Below, one piece after another: positions 1-9,316 of a stretch of DNA of 64,000 nucleotides. Position 1 is the stretch's first letter. Each line of letters starts with the position of its first letter. Under the pieces are notes generated by a model that did not search any database, had not been told where the DNA came from, and saw only the letters and a program-made list of their open reading frames with translations. A program made the position numbers and the translations under genes. The stretch spans positions 1-64,000 of the forward strand of contig NZ_CAKZJO010000080.1 of assembly GCF_936943645.1 (NCBI RefSeq). Direction: 5' to 3'. This DNA is from an uncultured Bradyrhizobium sp. Its GTDB lineage: Bacteria; Pseudomonadota; Alphaproteobacteria; Rhizobiales; Xanthobacteraceae.

Positions 1-4
1 GTGG

Positions 5-27
5 ATGCCCGGGTCAAGCCCGGGCAT
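5..27. repeat. short extragenic palindrome
   Basis: A perfect 9-bp inverted repeat (ATGCCCGGG / CCCGGGCAT) separated by TCAAG. It lies just downstream of the minus-strand macroglobulin gene and could act as a terminator stem or be one copy of a dispersed extragenic palindrome. Such GCCCGGG stems are frequent between genes in Bradyrhizobium and relatives (from memory, not checked). Confidence 0.6.
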
Positions 28-67
28 GACGACTGTGGATGCGGCTCCGCCTCGCTCATCCCACCAC

Positions 68-3000
68 TCACTTCGCCGCCCGCACCTCGACCGTCCCGGT
101 GCCCGTCCGGCCATAGCGCGAGGGATTGTACATGTCCTCGACGTAGGCCTGCGGCAGCACGTATTTGCCGGGCGACACCACCCGCACGACATAGGCGACG
201 GTGAACACCGCCTTGGAATCCGAGGCCCGGTCCACGGCCGCGGTGAAGCGGTCGTCGCGGAACTCGGTGTTCTCAGGCTCCTCGCCGTCCTCGATCCAGT
301 CCAGCGTGCCGCTGTCGCCGGAGGAAACCAGCTTCGGGTTGTCGATCTCGAGGCCGGCCGGCAGATAGTCGGACACCATGATGTGGCCGTACTCCGGCTT
401 GGCCTCGGTGATCTTCAGCACCACCGCGAAGCGCTGGTTCTGCTTAACCTTGCTGATGTCGGCGGGCTTGCCGTCGAGCGTGAAGTAGCTGCGCTCGATC
501 TTGAAGCCGTTCGATGCTGCCGGCTCCGGCGTCACCGGCGAGCCCGACACCGAGACCACCGCCTGCACCGGCGCGTCACCGGTGTTGGTGATCTTCAGCG
601 GCTTGCCCTCCAGCGTCGCGGCCTTGTAGCTGCGATAGAGCGCGGTCTTCACCGGCTGACCGTCCACTTCCAAGGAGAGGTTTTCCTTGGCCAGCGCCCG
701 CGCCGCCAGCACCAGCCACGCGTTCTCCTGCGTGGAGGTGTAGGGGGTGAGCCCACGCGCGGTCTCGACCCGGCTCACCGCTTGCGTCAGCGTTGCCTTC
801 GGCGCGTTGCCTTCGCTGGCGAGCGAGACCAGAGCCGCGGCATCGCGCAGCTGCGAGCCGTAGTCGGTGCGGCCGAACTCCAGCACCGGCTTCGGCGCGA
901 GGCTGTCGAGCGCGGCACCATAGACCCGCTCGGCGCGGTTGCGGTCGCCGACCAGAGCGAGCGCTGCCGCGAGCTGCGACTTCGCGATCGGGGTTGCGAG
1001 GTTGGAGAGCTTGGTGTCGGCGAGATAGCGGAGGTCGCCGATCGGTGCTGCTCCGTTGCGGGCGAGCACGTAGAGGCCGTAGGCGAGATCACGCCCGCCG
1101 TCCTTCTCCGGCTCGTTGCCGTTGACGACCGAGTTTCTGACCCGGTCGAGCGCGTTCTTGAACAGCACGTCCGGCACCACGAAGCCCTTTTCGCGGGCGC
1201 GGGTGAGGAAATCAGTCACATACGCATCGAGCCAGGCATCGTCGCCGCCGGCCGACCACAGGCCGAACGAGCCGTTGGAGCCCTGACGGGCCAACAGCCG
1301 CTCGATGGCGTCGCGGATGCGCTGGTCGACCTCGGTGTCCATAGCCAGATGCGCGCCGGCCGCGAGCTCGTTGACGTAGAGCAGCGGCATGGCCCGGCTC
1401 GTGATCTGCTCCGAGCAGCCATAGGGATAGCGGTCGAGCGCCTTGAGGATGGTCGCTGCGTCGAGTGCGGTCGACAGGCTCGCCGACACCGAAACGCTGC
1501 CGGTGCCCGGCACGAGGTCGGAGAACATGTCCGAGGTCAGCGTCAGACTCTCGCCCTTCGCCAGCGTCCGGATCGAGCGCCGCGCCAGCACCTGCGTTGC
1601 CGCCTTGACGTCGAACGCGTAATGCCGCGCCAGCGTCAGGCCGTTAGGCCCCTTGATGTCGACGTCGAGCGTCGCCTGCCCCGCCGCAGTCGCGTCGACC
1701 GCGAGCGAGAACGAGTTGCGCTGCTTGGCGGCGAGCTTGACCGTGGTCGCCGGGTTGCCGGTCATCTTCACCGGCCCGCCCGTCTTGACGTTGATGACGT
1801 AGTCGCCGGCCTGGCCCTCGACATTGTCGATCTCGAGGTTGACGGTGCCGTGGTCGCCATTGAGCAGGAAGCGCGGCAGGGTCGTGGTCAGCACCACGGG
1901 GTCGCGGATCACGACATCGGTGTTGGCCCGGCCAAGCTTGGTCGCGGTCCACGCCACGGCCATGACGCGCGCGGTGCCGGCGAACTCGGGCATGTCGAAG
2001 CTCACCTCGGCGGTGCCGTCGGCACCAACGGTCACGATGCCGGAATAGAGCGCGAGCGGCTTTTGCGTGGGCGGCGAGCCCTGCAGCTCGGCGGCCCCGG
2101 CGTCGCCGCCGGACTTGATCTGGCCGCGCGTGCCGGACATGCCGTCGATCAGCTGCCCGTAGAGATCGCGGATCTCCGCGCTCAGGCGGCGCTGGCCGAG
2201 ATAATAATCATCCGGCGCCGGCGGCTTGTAATTGGTGAGGTTGAGAATGCCGACGTCGACCGCGGCGATCACGATCTTGGCGTCCTCGCCCGGATTGAGC
2301 CCGTCGAGCTTGACCGGGATCTTCAGCGTCGAGTTCGGCCGCACCAGCGCCGGCGGCGACAGCTTCACCTGCAGGGTGCGGATCTGCTTGTCGATGCCGA
2401 ACCATTTCAGGCCGATCGCGCGGCCCGGCATGCGCTGGGCCGCGGCATCGAGCGGCCGGCGCAGCGTCGCTACCACATAGGCACCGGTGCCCCAGTCCTT
2501 GCCGACCGGGAGCTTCACCTGCGCGGTGCCTTCCTTGACGTCGATGGTCTGCGTCGTCAGCAGCCGGTCGCCGAGCACGTTGATGGTGAGCTTGCCGGCA
2601 CTGCGGACATTAACCGACACCGTCATGGTGTCGCCGGAGGAATATTGCGGCTTGTCGATCGAGGTCTCCAGCAGGTCCGGCGTGTCGGCGCTGCCGTCGG
2701 AATACCAGCCGACGTCGAACTGAACCGAGCTCACGGGGCCATCGGCGTCGTTCGACTTCACATCGAGACGGTAGCGGCCGGGTTGGGGGCTCAGCGAAAT
2801 CCGCGCCGGCTTGTCGGCGGCAATCGTCACGTCACCGTCGGCGACGCGCGAGGTCGACTTGACCGGCTCGTACTCCCAGTAATTGTTCTGGCGATACCAT
2901 TGGTAGCGCGACTCCATCTTCAGGAGCTCGTAGCGCAGGCCGTCGCGGCGCAGCTTCTCGCCCTCGGGCGAAACGAACACGACGTCGAACTCGGCCTTGT

Positions 3001-5272
3001 CGCCCTCGGCGACGTTCTTGTCGCCGAACAGCGGCTTGATGCCGATCTGCGCGACGCTGGGCGCGACCGGCAGCACGATCTTGCGTTCGACGGCGCGCCC
3101 CCCGGTCTCGACCATGCGCACGAAGATCTGCGCCTCCTGCGGACGGGTCGAGGTCGGCTGCTTGTCCAGCGTCACCGGGAAGGTCGCAACGCCGTTGGCG
3201 TCGGCCTCGGGCAGGTTCTCCAGCGGCGTGCGCTCGTTCGAATTGGTCTCCTCGTCGGCGACGCCGAACTGGTAACCGGCAAAGCCGGGACGCTCCGTCG
3301 CGGGCGCGATCAGCATGTCGCCTTCGAGTGCAAGACCCGAGGCCGGCGCGCCATAGAGGAAATGGCCGTCCGCCTTAAGCTCCACAGGAGTGTTAGCTTT
3401 GATCAGCTTGTCCTTGGCGGACAAGTCGAATTCGATCCTGTCGGGGACGTAATCCTCGACCATGAAGGTGGTCTCTCCAACCGACGAGCCCTTCGGATCG
3501 GTGAAGGCACGCACCCGCCACGTGCCAGTCGGCACGGCCGAATTGAGCGGCACGGCCAGCGTGCGGCCGCCGGCGCCCTGGTCGGACAGCACGGCACGGC
3601 GGAATTCGACGCCGTCGGGACGCTCGATCACCAGGGTCATCGGCCCGCCGGTCACGGCATTGCCCTGCCCGTCGCGCAAGAGCGCGGTGAGATAGACGGT
3701 TTCGCTGGAGCGATAGACGCCGCGCTCGGCATAGACGAAGGCGTCGGCGCCCGCAGGAACCGCACGGCCGGAGACGCCGCGATCGGACAAGTCGAAGGCG
3801 GAGGTCTTCAGGCTGAGAAAGGCATAATCGGCCTTCTCACCGGTGACCGTCAGCATGGCCGGCGATAGACCGCCCTCACCGCGCGCAAGACCGGCCTCGA
3901 ACAGCACATGGCCTGACTCGTCGGTCTTGCGCGTGGCCAGGATCTCGTTGTTGCGGGCAACCAGCCGCACCTCGGCCTTGCCGACCGGATCGGTCGAGGC
4001 CAGCGAATTGACGAACACGTGGATGCCGTCATTGCCGGAGTAGGCGGCGACGCCGAGATCGGAGACGATGAACCATTGCGTGGCGAGCTGGTACTCGTCG
4101 TCCGAGCCCGGCCCCTTGGCGGCAGCCGTCATCACGTAGACGCCCGGCTGGAGCTCGCCGAGTGCCTGATCGACCGGGAACGCCGTGGTGACGTCCTGGT
4201 TCAGGGTCATCGCGGTCGCAAGCTCGCCGGACCAGACCTTGACACCGCGCTCATCTCCGAGATCGCTGAGCTGGTACTTGGACAGGGTCTTCTGGAAGTC
4301 GCTGTCGACCACCGTGTTGATCAGGTTGCGGTCGCCGATGCGGAAGACGTTGATGTTGACCGCAGGCGTGTTGACGCTGACCACGGGAATGCCGCGCTGG
4401 CCGGTCCGGGGCAGCACATAGGCGCGGCTGGTGAAGCGCACGAACGGCTTGCGGTCGCGCACATAGACGTTGAACTCGGCCGATTTCGGCAGGCCTTCCT
4501 TCACCGTGGACGGCAGGCCGGCGCGCAGATTGATATTGTAGCGCTCGCCGTGCTTCAGCCCGTCGACGCAGAGTTGCTTGCCCTCGGCCGAGAGCGCCGG
4601 CTTGTCCTGGCCCGCCAGCGCCAGGAACGGCGCGAAGTCGGTGCGTTTTGCCAATTCCTCCGAGAACTGGAAGCAGGCCCGCGGGCTCGCCGAATCCGAG
4701 TCCACGGTGTAGTCGAGCAGCCGGAAGCCGTGCTCGTCGCGCATCCTCTCATATTGGCCGCGGACGTCGGCGACCTCGCGCATGTCGAGCGACAGCCGCA
4801 GCGCATCCAGCGCCGGCCGCCACAGCTTGCGTTCGGCCAGTGCCTTGCCGAGCACGGCAAGCGCGTCGGCCTCCTCGCCCGGATTGCCGGCACGCTGGTA
4901 GGCGATGTAGGCCGCGGTCGAGGCGCGCTCCAGCAGGAAGGTTTGCTCGCTCGAGCTCTTCGGCGAGATCTGGAAGATGACCTTGGCGAGCCGCAGCCAG
5001 TTGCCGGTATCCTCCGGGGTGGTCGCCGCGATCTGGCCGAGCACCGACAGGCCGGTGCGGAAATCGTTACGGCGGAAGGCGGCGTCGGCGTCCGTCTTCA
5101 GCGTCGCATTGGTCTTGGCGACCGGCCCGGCCTCGCTCTTGATCTGGGCTTCCAGCTTGATCGCGGAATCGGCGAGATCGTCGCGCTTGAACGCCTTGTC
5201 GGCAGCTTGCGCCGCGCAGAGGCCGAGCGCCAGCGCGGCGCAGATTGTGACGGCGCGAACAAGACCGATCAT
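68..5272 (-). CDS. alpha-2-macroglobulin family protein (periplasmic protease trap)
   Basis: A 1734-residue exported protein. The start at 5272 is chosen because it begins a clear signal peptide (MIGLVRAV, hydrophobic core, cleavage near AQA-AD); the open frame continues 68 codons upstream without signal-like sequence. Bacterial alpha-2-macroglobulins trap attacking proteases through a bait region and an internal thioester. The thioester motif is present as YGCSEQ with Cys1286, followed by the alpha-helical thioester domain; N-terminal MG-type beta domains precede it. No lipobox is evident (LGLC lacks a small residue before Cys), so the protein is probably soluble in the periplasm. The usual partner, penicillin-binding protein 1C, would lie beyond the window edge if it is here at all. 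Confidence 0.93.
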   Translation of the reverse strand: MIGLVRAVTICAALALGLCAAQAADKAFKRDDLADSAIKLEAQIKSEAGPVAKTNATLKTDADAAFRRNDFRTGLSVLGQIAATTPEDTGNWLRLAKVIFQISPKSSSEQTFLLERASTAAYIAYQRAGNPGEEADALAVLGKALAERKLWRPALDALRLSLDMREVADVRGQYERMRDEHGFRLLDYTVDSDSASPRACFQFSEELAKRTDFAPFLALAGQDKPALSAEGKQLCVDGLKHGERYNINLRAGLPSTVKEGLPKSAEFNVYVRDRKPFVRFTSRAYVLPRTGQRGIPVVSVNTPAVNINVFRIGDRNLINTVVDSDFQKTLSKYQLSDLGDERGVKVWSGELATAMTLNQDVTTAFPVDQALGELQPGVYVMTAAAKGPGSDDEYQLATQWFIVSDLGVAAYSGNDGIHVFVNSLASTDPVGKAEVRLVARNNEILATRKTDESGHVLFEAGLARGEGGLSPAMLTVTGEKADYAFLSLKTSAFDLSDRGVSGRAVPAGADAFVYAERGVYRSSETVYLTALLRDGQGNAVTGGPMTLVIERPDGVEFRRAVLSDQGAGGRTLAVPLNSAVPTGTWRVRAFTDPKGSSVGETTFMVEDYVPDRIEFDLSAKDKLIKANTPVELKADGHFLYGAPASGLALEGDMLIAPATERPGFAGYQFGVADEETNSNERTPLENLPEADANGVATFPVTLDKQPTSTRPQEAQIFVRMVETGGRAVERKIVLPVAPSVAQIGIKPLFGDKNVAEGDKAEFDVVFVSPEGEKLRRDGLRYELLKMESRYQWYRQNNYWEYEPVKSTSRVADGDVTIAADKPARISLSPQPGRYRLDVKSNDADGPVSSVQFDVGWYSDGSADTPDLLETSIDKPQYSSGDTMTVSVNVRSAGKLTINVLGDRLLTTQTIDVKEGTAQVKLPVGKDWGTGAYVVATLRRPLDAAAQRMPGRAIGLKWFGIDKQIRTLQVKLSPPALVRPNSTLKIPVKLDGLNPGEDAKIVIAAVDVGILNLTNYKPPAPDDYYLGQRRLSAEIRDLYGQLIDGMSGTRGQIKSGGDAGAAELQGSPPTQKPLALYSGIVTVGADGTAEVSFDMPEFAGTARVMAVAWTATKLGRANTDVVIRDPVVLTTTLPRFLLNGDHGTVNLEIDNVEGQAGDYVINVKTGGPVKMTGNPATTVKLAAKQRNSFSLAVDATAAGQATLDVDIKGPNGLTLARHYAFDVKAATQVLARRSIRTLAKGESLTLTSDMFSDLVPGTGSVSVSASLSTALDAATILKALDRYPYGCSEQITSRAMPLLYVNELAAGAHLAMDTEVDQRIRDAIERLLARQGSNGSFGLWSAGGDDAWLDAYVTDFLTRAREKGFVVPDVLFKNALDRVRNSVVNGNEPEKDGGRDLAYGLYVLARNGAAPIGDLRYLADTKLSNLATPIAKSQLAAALALVGDRNRAERVYGAALDSLAPKPVLEFGRTDYGSQLRDAAALVSLASEGNAPKATLTQAVSRVETARGLTPYTSTQENAWLVLAARALAKENLSLEVDGQPVKTALYRSYKAATLEGKPLKITNTGDAPVQAVVSVSGSPVTPEPAASNGFKIERSYFTLDGKPADISKVKQNQRFAVVLKITEAKPEYGHIMVSDYLPAGLEIDNPKLVSSGDSGTLDWIEDGEEPENTEFRDDRFTAAVDRASDSKAVFTVAYVVRVVSPGKYVLPQAYVEDMYNPSRYGRTGTGTVEVRAAK

Positions 5273-5676
5273 GATGGACTCCCGGAAATCGCGGACAGCC
5301 GCCCGCAGGCAGCATGAAATGCGCGGAAAGGTGACGGACTCAAGGCGATGGAACCAAAGGTGGAAATCGTCGCATTCGCCATGGAAAGGCAAGCCCAGAG
5401 GAGACCGATCAAGATACCGCCGCACACGCCGTCCTGATGGCGCAGCAATACCCGACCCGTCGACCGGCGGCCACATCCCGGAAGCTCTTCAGCGCTCCCG
5501 GCGATGTGATCCATCGTCCGTTGCGCTGCCGCTCGACCCGGCACCCTGACATGCCACCGTCTCGCTTTGTCGCGGCTCTGAGGAAAACGGTTCGGTTCAG
5601 ACTTGGCGAAACACGATATTTTTCATATTGGCATGGTAGACGGACTGCCGCCCCCACGGCCGGGCCGGCTCAAGAT
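5273..5676. other. intergenic gap, macroglobulin promoter side
   Basis: About 400 bases between the macroglobulin start and tRNA-Arg. Open frames in it have no protein-like character. It should contain the promoters of the minus-strand macroglobulin gene and of the tRNA, but no convincing -35/-10 pair or operator was recognised. Confidence 0.5.
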
Positions 5677-5753
5677 GGTCCCGTAGCTCAACTGGATAGA
5701 GCATCAGATTTCTACTCTGAGGGTTGCAGGTTCGAATCCTGCCGGGATCGCCA
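5677..5753 (+). tRNA. tRNA-Arg (UCU)
   Basis: Full cloverleaf. The acceptor stem GGTCCCG pairs with CGGGATC (one G-U); the anticodon stem TCAGA/TCTGA encloses loop TTTCTAC, giving anticodon TCT; the T arm is GCAGG-TTCGAAT-CCTGC; discriminator G is followed by an encoded CCA (5751-5753). It reads AGA codons, rare in this GC-rich genome. Confidence 0.97.
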
Positions 5754-5841
5754 GTCTCATTCGCCGATCAACCGCCTTCACGAACGCGTGGGTAACCATA
5801 TGCCGGCCTTTGATCGGCGCCGATCAGCCCTATGTATGCGC

Positions 5842-5867
5842 CGGGCGAATTGCGCCCGACGGGTTTT
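5842..5867 (+). terminator. rho-independent terminator downstream of tRNA-Arg
   Basis: A stem CGGGCG/CGCCCG with a 5-base loop, then ACGGG and a run of six T. It sits about 90 bases after the tRNA on the same strand and is the most likely end of that transcript. Confidence 0.6.
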
Positions 5868-5870
5868 TTG

Positions 5871-6131
5871 ATGCAGCAATCCGAATTGACGAGAATGGCG
5901 ATCGCCTCCGTGGTGGCGATCGGTGCGATGACTTATTTGGCCATCGACGCAGGCGTGGTGACAACCGGTGTGGTCACGAGGCCCATCAAGGTGGCTCAGG
6001 CATCGATCGTTGGCGCTGCAATGGGCCAGCATCACCTTGCCTTCGCCGTTCAGGAATGGGTGCGTCCCAGCCACGCCAGCGACGAAGCCCGCGAGAAGCC
6101 TGTGGTGGAACATTGCCTGGCGATCGACTGA
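5871..6131 (+). CDS. hypothetical small protein
   Basis: An 86-residue frame starting MQQSELTRMA directly after the T-run of the preceding terminator. It has one hydrophobic stretch (about residues 9-35) and a polar tail. The longer frame starting at 5832 is unlikely because it would begin upstream of the terminator hairpin and translate through it. No family recognised, no good ribosome-binding site; it may not be a gene. Confidence 0.3.
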   Translation: MQQSELTRMAIASVVAIGAMTYLAIDAGVVTTGVVTRPIKVAQASIVGAAMGQHHLAFAVQEWVRPSHASDEAREKPVVEHCLAID

Positions 6132-6164
6132 TCGAGGCGCCCTCTTCCGCACAAGCGACGACAT

Positions 6165-7448
6165 TCATCCTTCACCACCCACCGACTGATGGACCCGCCA
6201 CCAGTGCGCGATCGCCGTGGTGAGGTCGTCCCACACCTCCATCGGCAAATCCGAGACCGCCACCCGGACGCTGTACTGGTCCGTGGTCGCGTCGTGAAAC
6301 CACTCGGTCGCGGCGAAGTCGAAACCGAAGCTGCCGGCGTGGCGGATCGGGAAGCCGCCTGCGCGCAATTCGTTGCTCATATCCTCGGCGGCCTGCCGCG
6401 CACTCGCCTCGTCCAGAGGACGTCTGCCCCGAAGGGTGACGTAGAGACCGTGGGCGAAATGGAGTTCGGCCGAGAGCGCCGGGAGCTTCGCAGCAAAATA
6501 GCGCGCCATGCTTCGGCCGTTGCGCAAGATCGCCGCAACGCGCCGTTGCGTAAGGGCCCAATAGGCCGCGCTGCCGACGAAGGGCGGAAAGTGCGCCGGC
6601 AACGCCGCGCCGCCGAGCAGCCGCACCGCGTTGCGGGTTTCAACCGAAAGACGGGTCCAAGGGCATCCCGCCCGGGCCTCATGTGCATTGTCATGCACGA
6701 AAACGGCCGAGCCGAGCCGGCCATATTCAGCCCCGAGCGAATCGAGCTTGTTGTGGCTTCGCACCAGGACCAGCGGGATCCGGTATCGCCGGGCCCACCT
6801 CAGAACACGCCGGATGCGGCCCGAACGCCCGGCGAAGCATGTCGTATCGAAAACCAGGAGATCGAGACCGGAGACGTCACTTCGGAGCACCGCCTCGAAT
6901 GCGCCGGCGCGCGAGCAGGAATCCAACAGAAGAATGCGCGGCGAATTTGCCGGAGCAAGAGCGTCGCCCAGCGGCAGCCTCAACGTCACGAGCCGCAATT
7001 GAGGAACAAAGCCCCGGATCAGCTCGAGCGTTTCGCCGTAGGAGCCCGGCAGCACCAGGATATCGGCCTTCTCGACGATCTGCGCGGAAGCCAGCAGCAC
7101 GGCGGAGATCGCCGCCATGCCTGAGCTCGTATAGACTGCCGTGCCCGTCGAGCCGCAGTCGAACTCATAGAAGGACGGACCGCGTACCGTCAGATCGGCT
7201 CGCTGGTAGTCGTAACTGAACTCGAAAGGTCCGCTGGCGGGTTCGCTCATATGCGACCAGGCCGTCTCCGTCGCCCTCCATTCGTGCAGCTCGTGCTGGG
7301 CTCTCAGTGCCGCAGTGATCTGGAATTTTGACCTGACGACCTCATCGACCGATTGCGGACACGCCAAATCGAGCCGATGTCTCAGGCAGTCGTTCAACAG
7401 CCCGAGTTCCCCGTGCTTCCGTTCCAGATAGGCTTGAATGGTCTCCAT
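6165..7448 (-). CDS. PLP-dependent fold type I enzyme (aminotransferase-like), unassigned
   Basis: A 427-residue protein with the layout of fold type I PLP enzymes: a phosphate-binding region near residues 105-115 (YTSSGMAAIS), a cofactor-nitrogen Asp near 201 (VFDTTCFAG) and a candidate Schiff-base lysine at K234 (SHNKLDSLG). Cystathionine-synthase-like and aspartate-aminotransferase-like families share this arrangement, but the motifs here are divergent and no substrate can be named. It stands alone: the minus-strand neighbours are unrelated and no biosynthetic operon surrounds it. The first 80 residues are helical and do not resemble a standard aminotransferase N-terminus. Confidence 0.75.
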   Translation of the reverse strand: METIQAYLERKHGELGLLNDCLRHRLDLACPQSVDEVVRSKFQITAALRAQHELHEWRATETAWSHMSEPASGPFEFSYDYQRADLTVRGPSFYEFDCGSTGTAVYTSSGMAAISAVLLASAQIVEKADILVLPGSYGETLELIRGFVPQLRLVTLRLPLGDALAPANSPRILLLDSCSRAGAFEAVLRSDVSGLDLLVFDTTCFAGRSGRIRRVLRWARRYRIPLVLVRSHNKLDSLGAEYGRLGSAVFVHDNAHEARAGCPWTRLSVETRNAVRLLGGAALPAHFPPFVGSAAYWALTQRRVAAILRNGRSMARYFAAKLPALSAELHFAHGLYVTLRGRRPLDEASARQAAEDMSNELRAGGFPIRHAGSFGFDFAATEWFHDATTDQYSVRVAVSDLPMEVWDDLTTAIAHWWRVHQSVGGEG

Positions 7449-7576
7449 GCGCGTCTTGGCAGATCCGATTGGCAGATCCGATCAGACGTTCAACGTGCGG
7501 AAAGTGCCGAGGGTCCAATCCGCGCCTGTGCAACGAACCTTGATGTCCGCAGTTGGGATTTTGCAAGGAGGACGAC

Positions 7577-7804
7577 ATGGCTGACATCAAAGAGCACATG
7601 AAAATCATCGGCAAGGACGGCGCCCATGTCGGCACCGTCGACCGCGTCGAGGGCAACCGCATCAAGCTGACGCGGATGGACAGCCCGGAAGGTCACAAGG
7701 ACCATCATCACTACATCGACACGAAATATGTCGGTGCGGTCGAAGGTGATGTCGTCAAGCTTTCGCTGAATGCCGACGCCGTTCCCAAGACGGAAGCCGC
7801 CTGA
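7577..7804 (+). CDS. DUF2171 family protein
   Basis: A 75-residue protein starting MADIKEHMKII, preceded by a strong AAGGAGGA ribosome-binding site, which decides this start over the in-frame upstream ATG. The pattern of alternating strands (VIGKDGAHVGTVD, RIKLTRMDS, HHHYID) fits the DUF2171 family, a PRC-barrel-like fold of unknown function. Standalone gene. Confidence 0.85.
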   Translation: MADIKEHMKIIGKDGAHVGTVDRVEGNRIKLTRMDSPEGHKDHHHYIDTKYVGAVEGDVVKLSLNADAVPKTEAA

Positions 7805-7935
7805 AACACTGAGCCTCTGCGGCGGCCTTTTGTTTGTTCACGGTCCGACTCCGCTTCGTTCCCAAAGCACGAATCGTAACCGGACAAATCAGCGCGGCGC
7901 ATGTCTTAACGTCGCGTTTCACCCAGTCGCTTCGT

Positions 7936-8154
7936 TCACATGTTCAGCGTCACGAGCACCGGCCGCACGCGATAGGCGTCGATCGCGGCATTCGACAGCA
8001 ACAATCTGCGCCGCTCTCCTCGCAGCATCATGCGGTCGATTCTGTTCAGGATGAAGCGGGCGGAGTCCCGGTGCTCTCCTGTGAGAAGGCCGGATCGATC
8101 GAGATATTTCCAGGCAATCTCGAAAGACTGTGCGCGTAACTCGGGGTCGGTCAT
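7936..8154 (-). CDS. conserved hypothetical protein, 72 aa
   Basis: A compact, mostly helical protein (MTDPELRAQSFEIAWKYLD...) with many Arg and no signal or membrane segment. The overlapping frame 7919-8173 is a shadow. Its composition is like real Bradyrhizobium small proteins; function unknown. Confidence 0.65.
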   Translation of the reverse strand: MTDPELRAQSFEIAWKYLDRSGLLTGEHRDSARFILNRIDRMMLRGERRRLLLSNAAIDAYRVRPVLVTLNM

Positions 8155-8305
8155 AGCCGGCCAACGTCCACAAGGAACGGATGTTCCTGTTTGAACGCGA
8201 GCGAAGCAGGCCGTTACAGGCGAGTCAAACCACGGCCCGACAAAATGCGCAGACGACGTGGAACGGGATCACGGCCGGCACGTTGGTGCCCTGAAATCGA
8301 GTGGT

Positions 8306-8372
8306 GCCGATCTGCCAGCCCCGATCGGCTTTGAAGGGCCCCGTGCTTGTCCCCCCGAGCACGGGGCTTTCT
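8306..8372 (+). terminator. tandem hairpins ending in a strong terminator, no upstream gene
   Basis: First hairpin GCCGATC (8306-8312) / GATCGGC (8323-8329) followed by TTT; second hairpin GCCCCGTGCT (8338-8347) / AGCACGGGGC (8358-8367), a perfect 10-bp stem followed by TTTCT. No plus-strand gene precedes it for more than 500 bases, so it may be the 3' end of a small RNA starting in 8160-8300. On the minus strand it could also end the gene at 8435-8584, though the T-run is poor in that direction. Confidence 0.5.
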
Positions 8373-8434
8373 CATGCAGATCGGCTAGCCGGCCGACCGC
8401 GACGCATCGTCCCAAATATCCCTCGAGAATGCCC

Positions 8435-8584
8435 TCAGTCCGCCCGCTCGCCGCGGCGGTCGCGGGCGAGTTCGTGCCAGGCCAAAGCCAGCTGGATCAG
8501 GCGTTGCCGGTCGGCGCCTTCCGATGCTGCGGCCCGCTTCATTGCGGCCTCGGCCTCACGCTGTGGATCGTACTTGGGACACAT
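8435..8584 (-). CDS. small hypothetical protein, 49 aa
   Basis: Starts MCPKYDPQREAEAAMKRAA and continues as one charged amphipathic helix ending in RDRRGERAD. The frame upstream of this Met is Arg/Pro-rich and non-protein-like, so 8584 is preferred. The helical, Glu/Arg/Ala-rich style is common among rhizobial small proteins. Function unknown. Confidence 0.6.
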   Translation of the reverse strand: MCPKYDPQREAEAAMKRAAASEGADRQRLIQLALAWHELARDRRGERAD

Positions 8585-8798
8585 GCGGCGGACCCTAGCT
8601 CGCCATATGGACAAGGGAATGGCAATTTCGTCCGTATGATTGCGGGGTGAGGCCCGCCCCCGCGGCGCCACCGCTCACCACATGCGTGCGACGATGACGA
8701 GCCCGTGAGGCTGGCCGCATTCAGCCCATCTGTGAATGGCGTCACAGTCTTGGCCTGGTATCTCGGTTAAACCATGTCTCGACGCGTCAGGGAGCGCG

Positions 8799-8996
8799 AT
8801 GGCATCGATGGTGGTTTCCGTCATGGCACAACAAGCAGCAGCCTCAGCAAACGTCTCGACACGACGGCCAAGGATTGGCCTGAGAATCGACCTGCTGGGA
8901 ATTGCCTATCTCGGGACCATCGGCATCGTGATGCTGGCCTGGATTGCCGGCCTGGTCTGGGGCGCGATGGCGTTCTTCAACTGGCTCGTGGCTTGA
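8799..8996 (+). CDS. small membrane protein, 65 aa
   Basis: One strongly hydrophobic helix near the C-terminus (LLGIAYLGTIGIVMLAWIAG...), preceded by a basic region (STRRPRIGLR), suggesting N-in orientation. A GGGAG just upstream favours the ATG at 8799; ATGs at 8736 and 8823 are possible. No family recognised. Confidence 0.55.
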   Translation: MASMVVSVMAQQAAASANVSTRRPRIGLRIDLLGIAYLGTIGIVMLAWIAGLVWGAMAFFNWLVA

Positions 8997-9020
8997 CGCA
9001 AGGCGACTGGCTTCTTCACC

Positions 9021-9062
9021 AGCAAGGCGCTTTCCCGAGCAAGGCGTTTTCCCGAGCAAGGC
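9021..9062. repeat. 17-bp tandem repeat, about 2.5 copies
   Basis: The unit AGCAAGGCGCTTTCCCG occurs at 9021-9037 and 9038-9054 (one C to T change) and again as a half-copy at 9055-9062. It lies between the 8799 gene and the mini-gene at 9082. Confidence 0.8.
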
Positions 9063-9081
9063 TTGCCGCCGGGATCGCGAG

Positions 9082-9174
9082 CTAAAGCAGGCAGTGCATC
9101 ACCTGCCCCAGCTTGATCCCCCCGCAAACAATCATAGCCCAAAGCGCCAAGCTGATCTGGATGGCTTCCAGCAT
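9082..9174 (-). CDS. mini membrane protein, 30 aa
   Basis: A short frame starting MLEAIQISLALWAMIVC and ending MHCLL, almost entirely one transmembrane helix. Too short for ordinary gene callers. Very small one-helix proteins of this kind are widespread in rhizobia. No strong ribosome-binding site is visible. Confidence 0.5.
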   Translation of the reverse strand: MLEAIQISLALWAMIVCGGIKLGQVMHCLL

Positions 9175-9316
9175 GTCCCACGTCCCCGCGAATCAATTCC
9201 CGTCCCAACTTTTTCTTTTGAGAATCGCGTGAAGTGGCACCGCCAGCCAAGCGCTATTTTGCGGCAGTTGTTGTGCGACGCCGAACGCGGCGCCGACACA
9301 TCCATCGGGACAAACA

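Noticed and set aside
5..3868. A 1287-codon open frame on the plus strand
   Set aside because: It is antisense to the macroglobulin gene; His/Arg/Asp/Gly-rich composition is the usual reverse-frame shadow of GC-rich coding DNA.
5409..5657. 82-codon minus-strand frame upstream of the macroglobulin
   Set aside because: No ribosome-binding site, basic low-quality composition, overlaps the likely promoter region.
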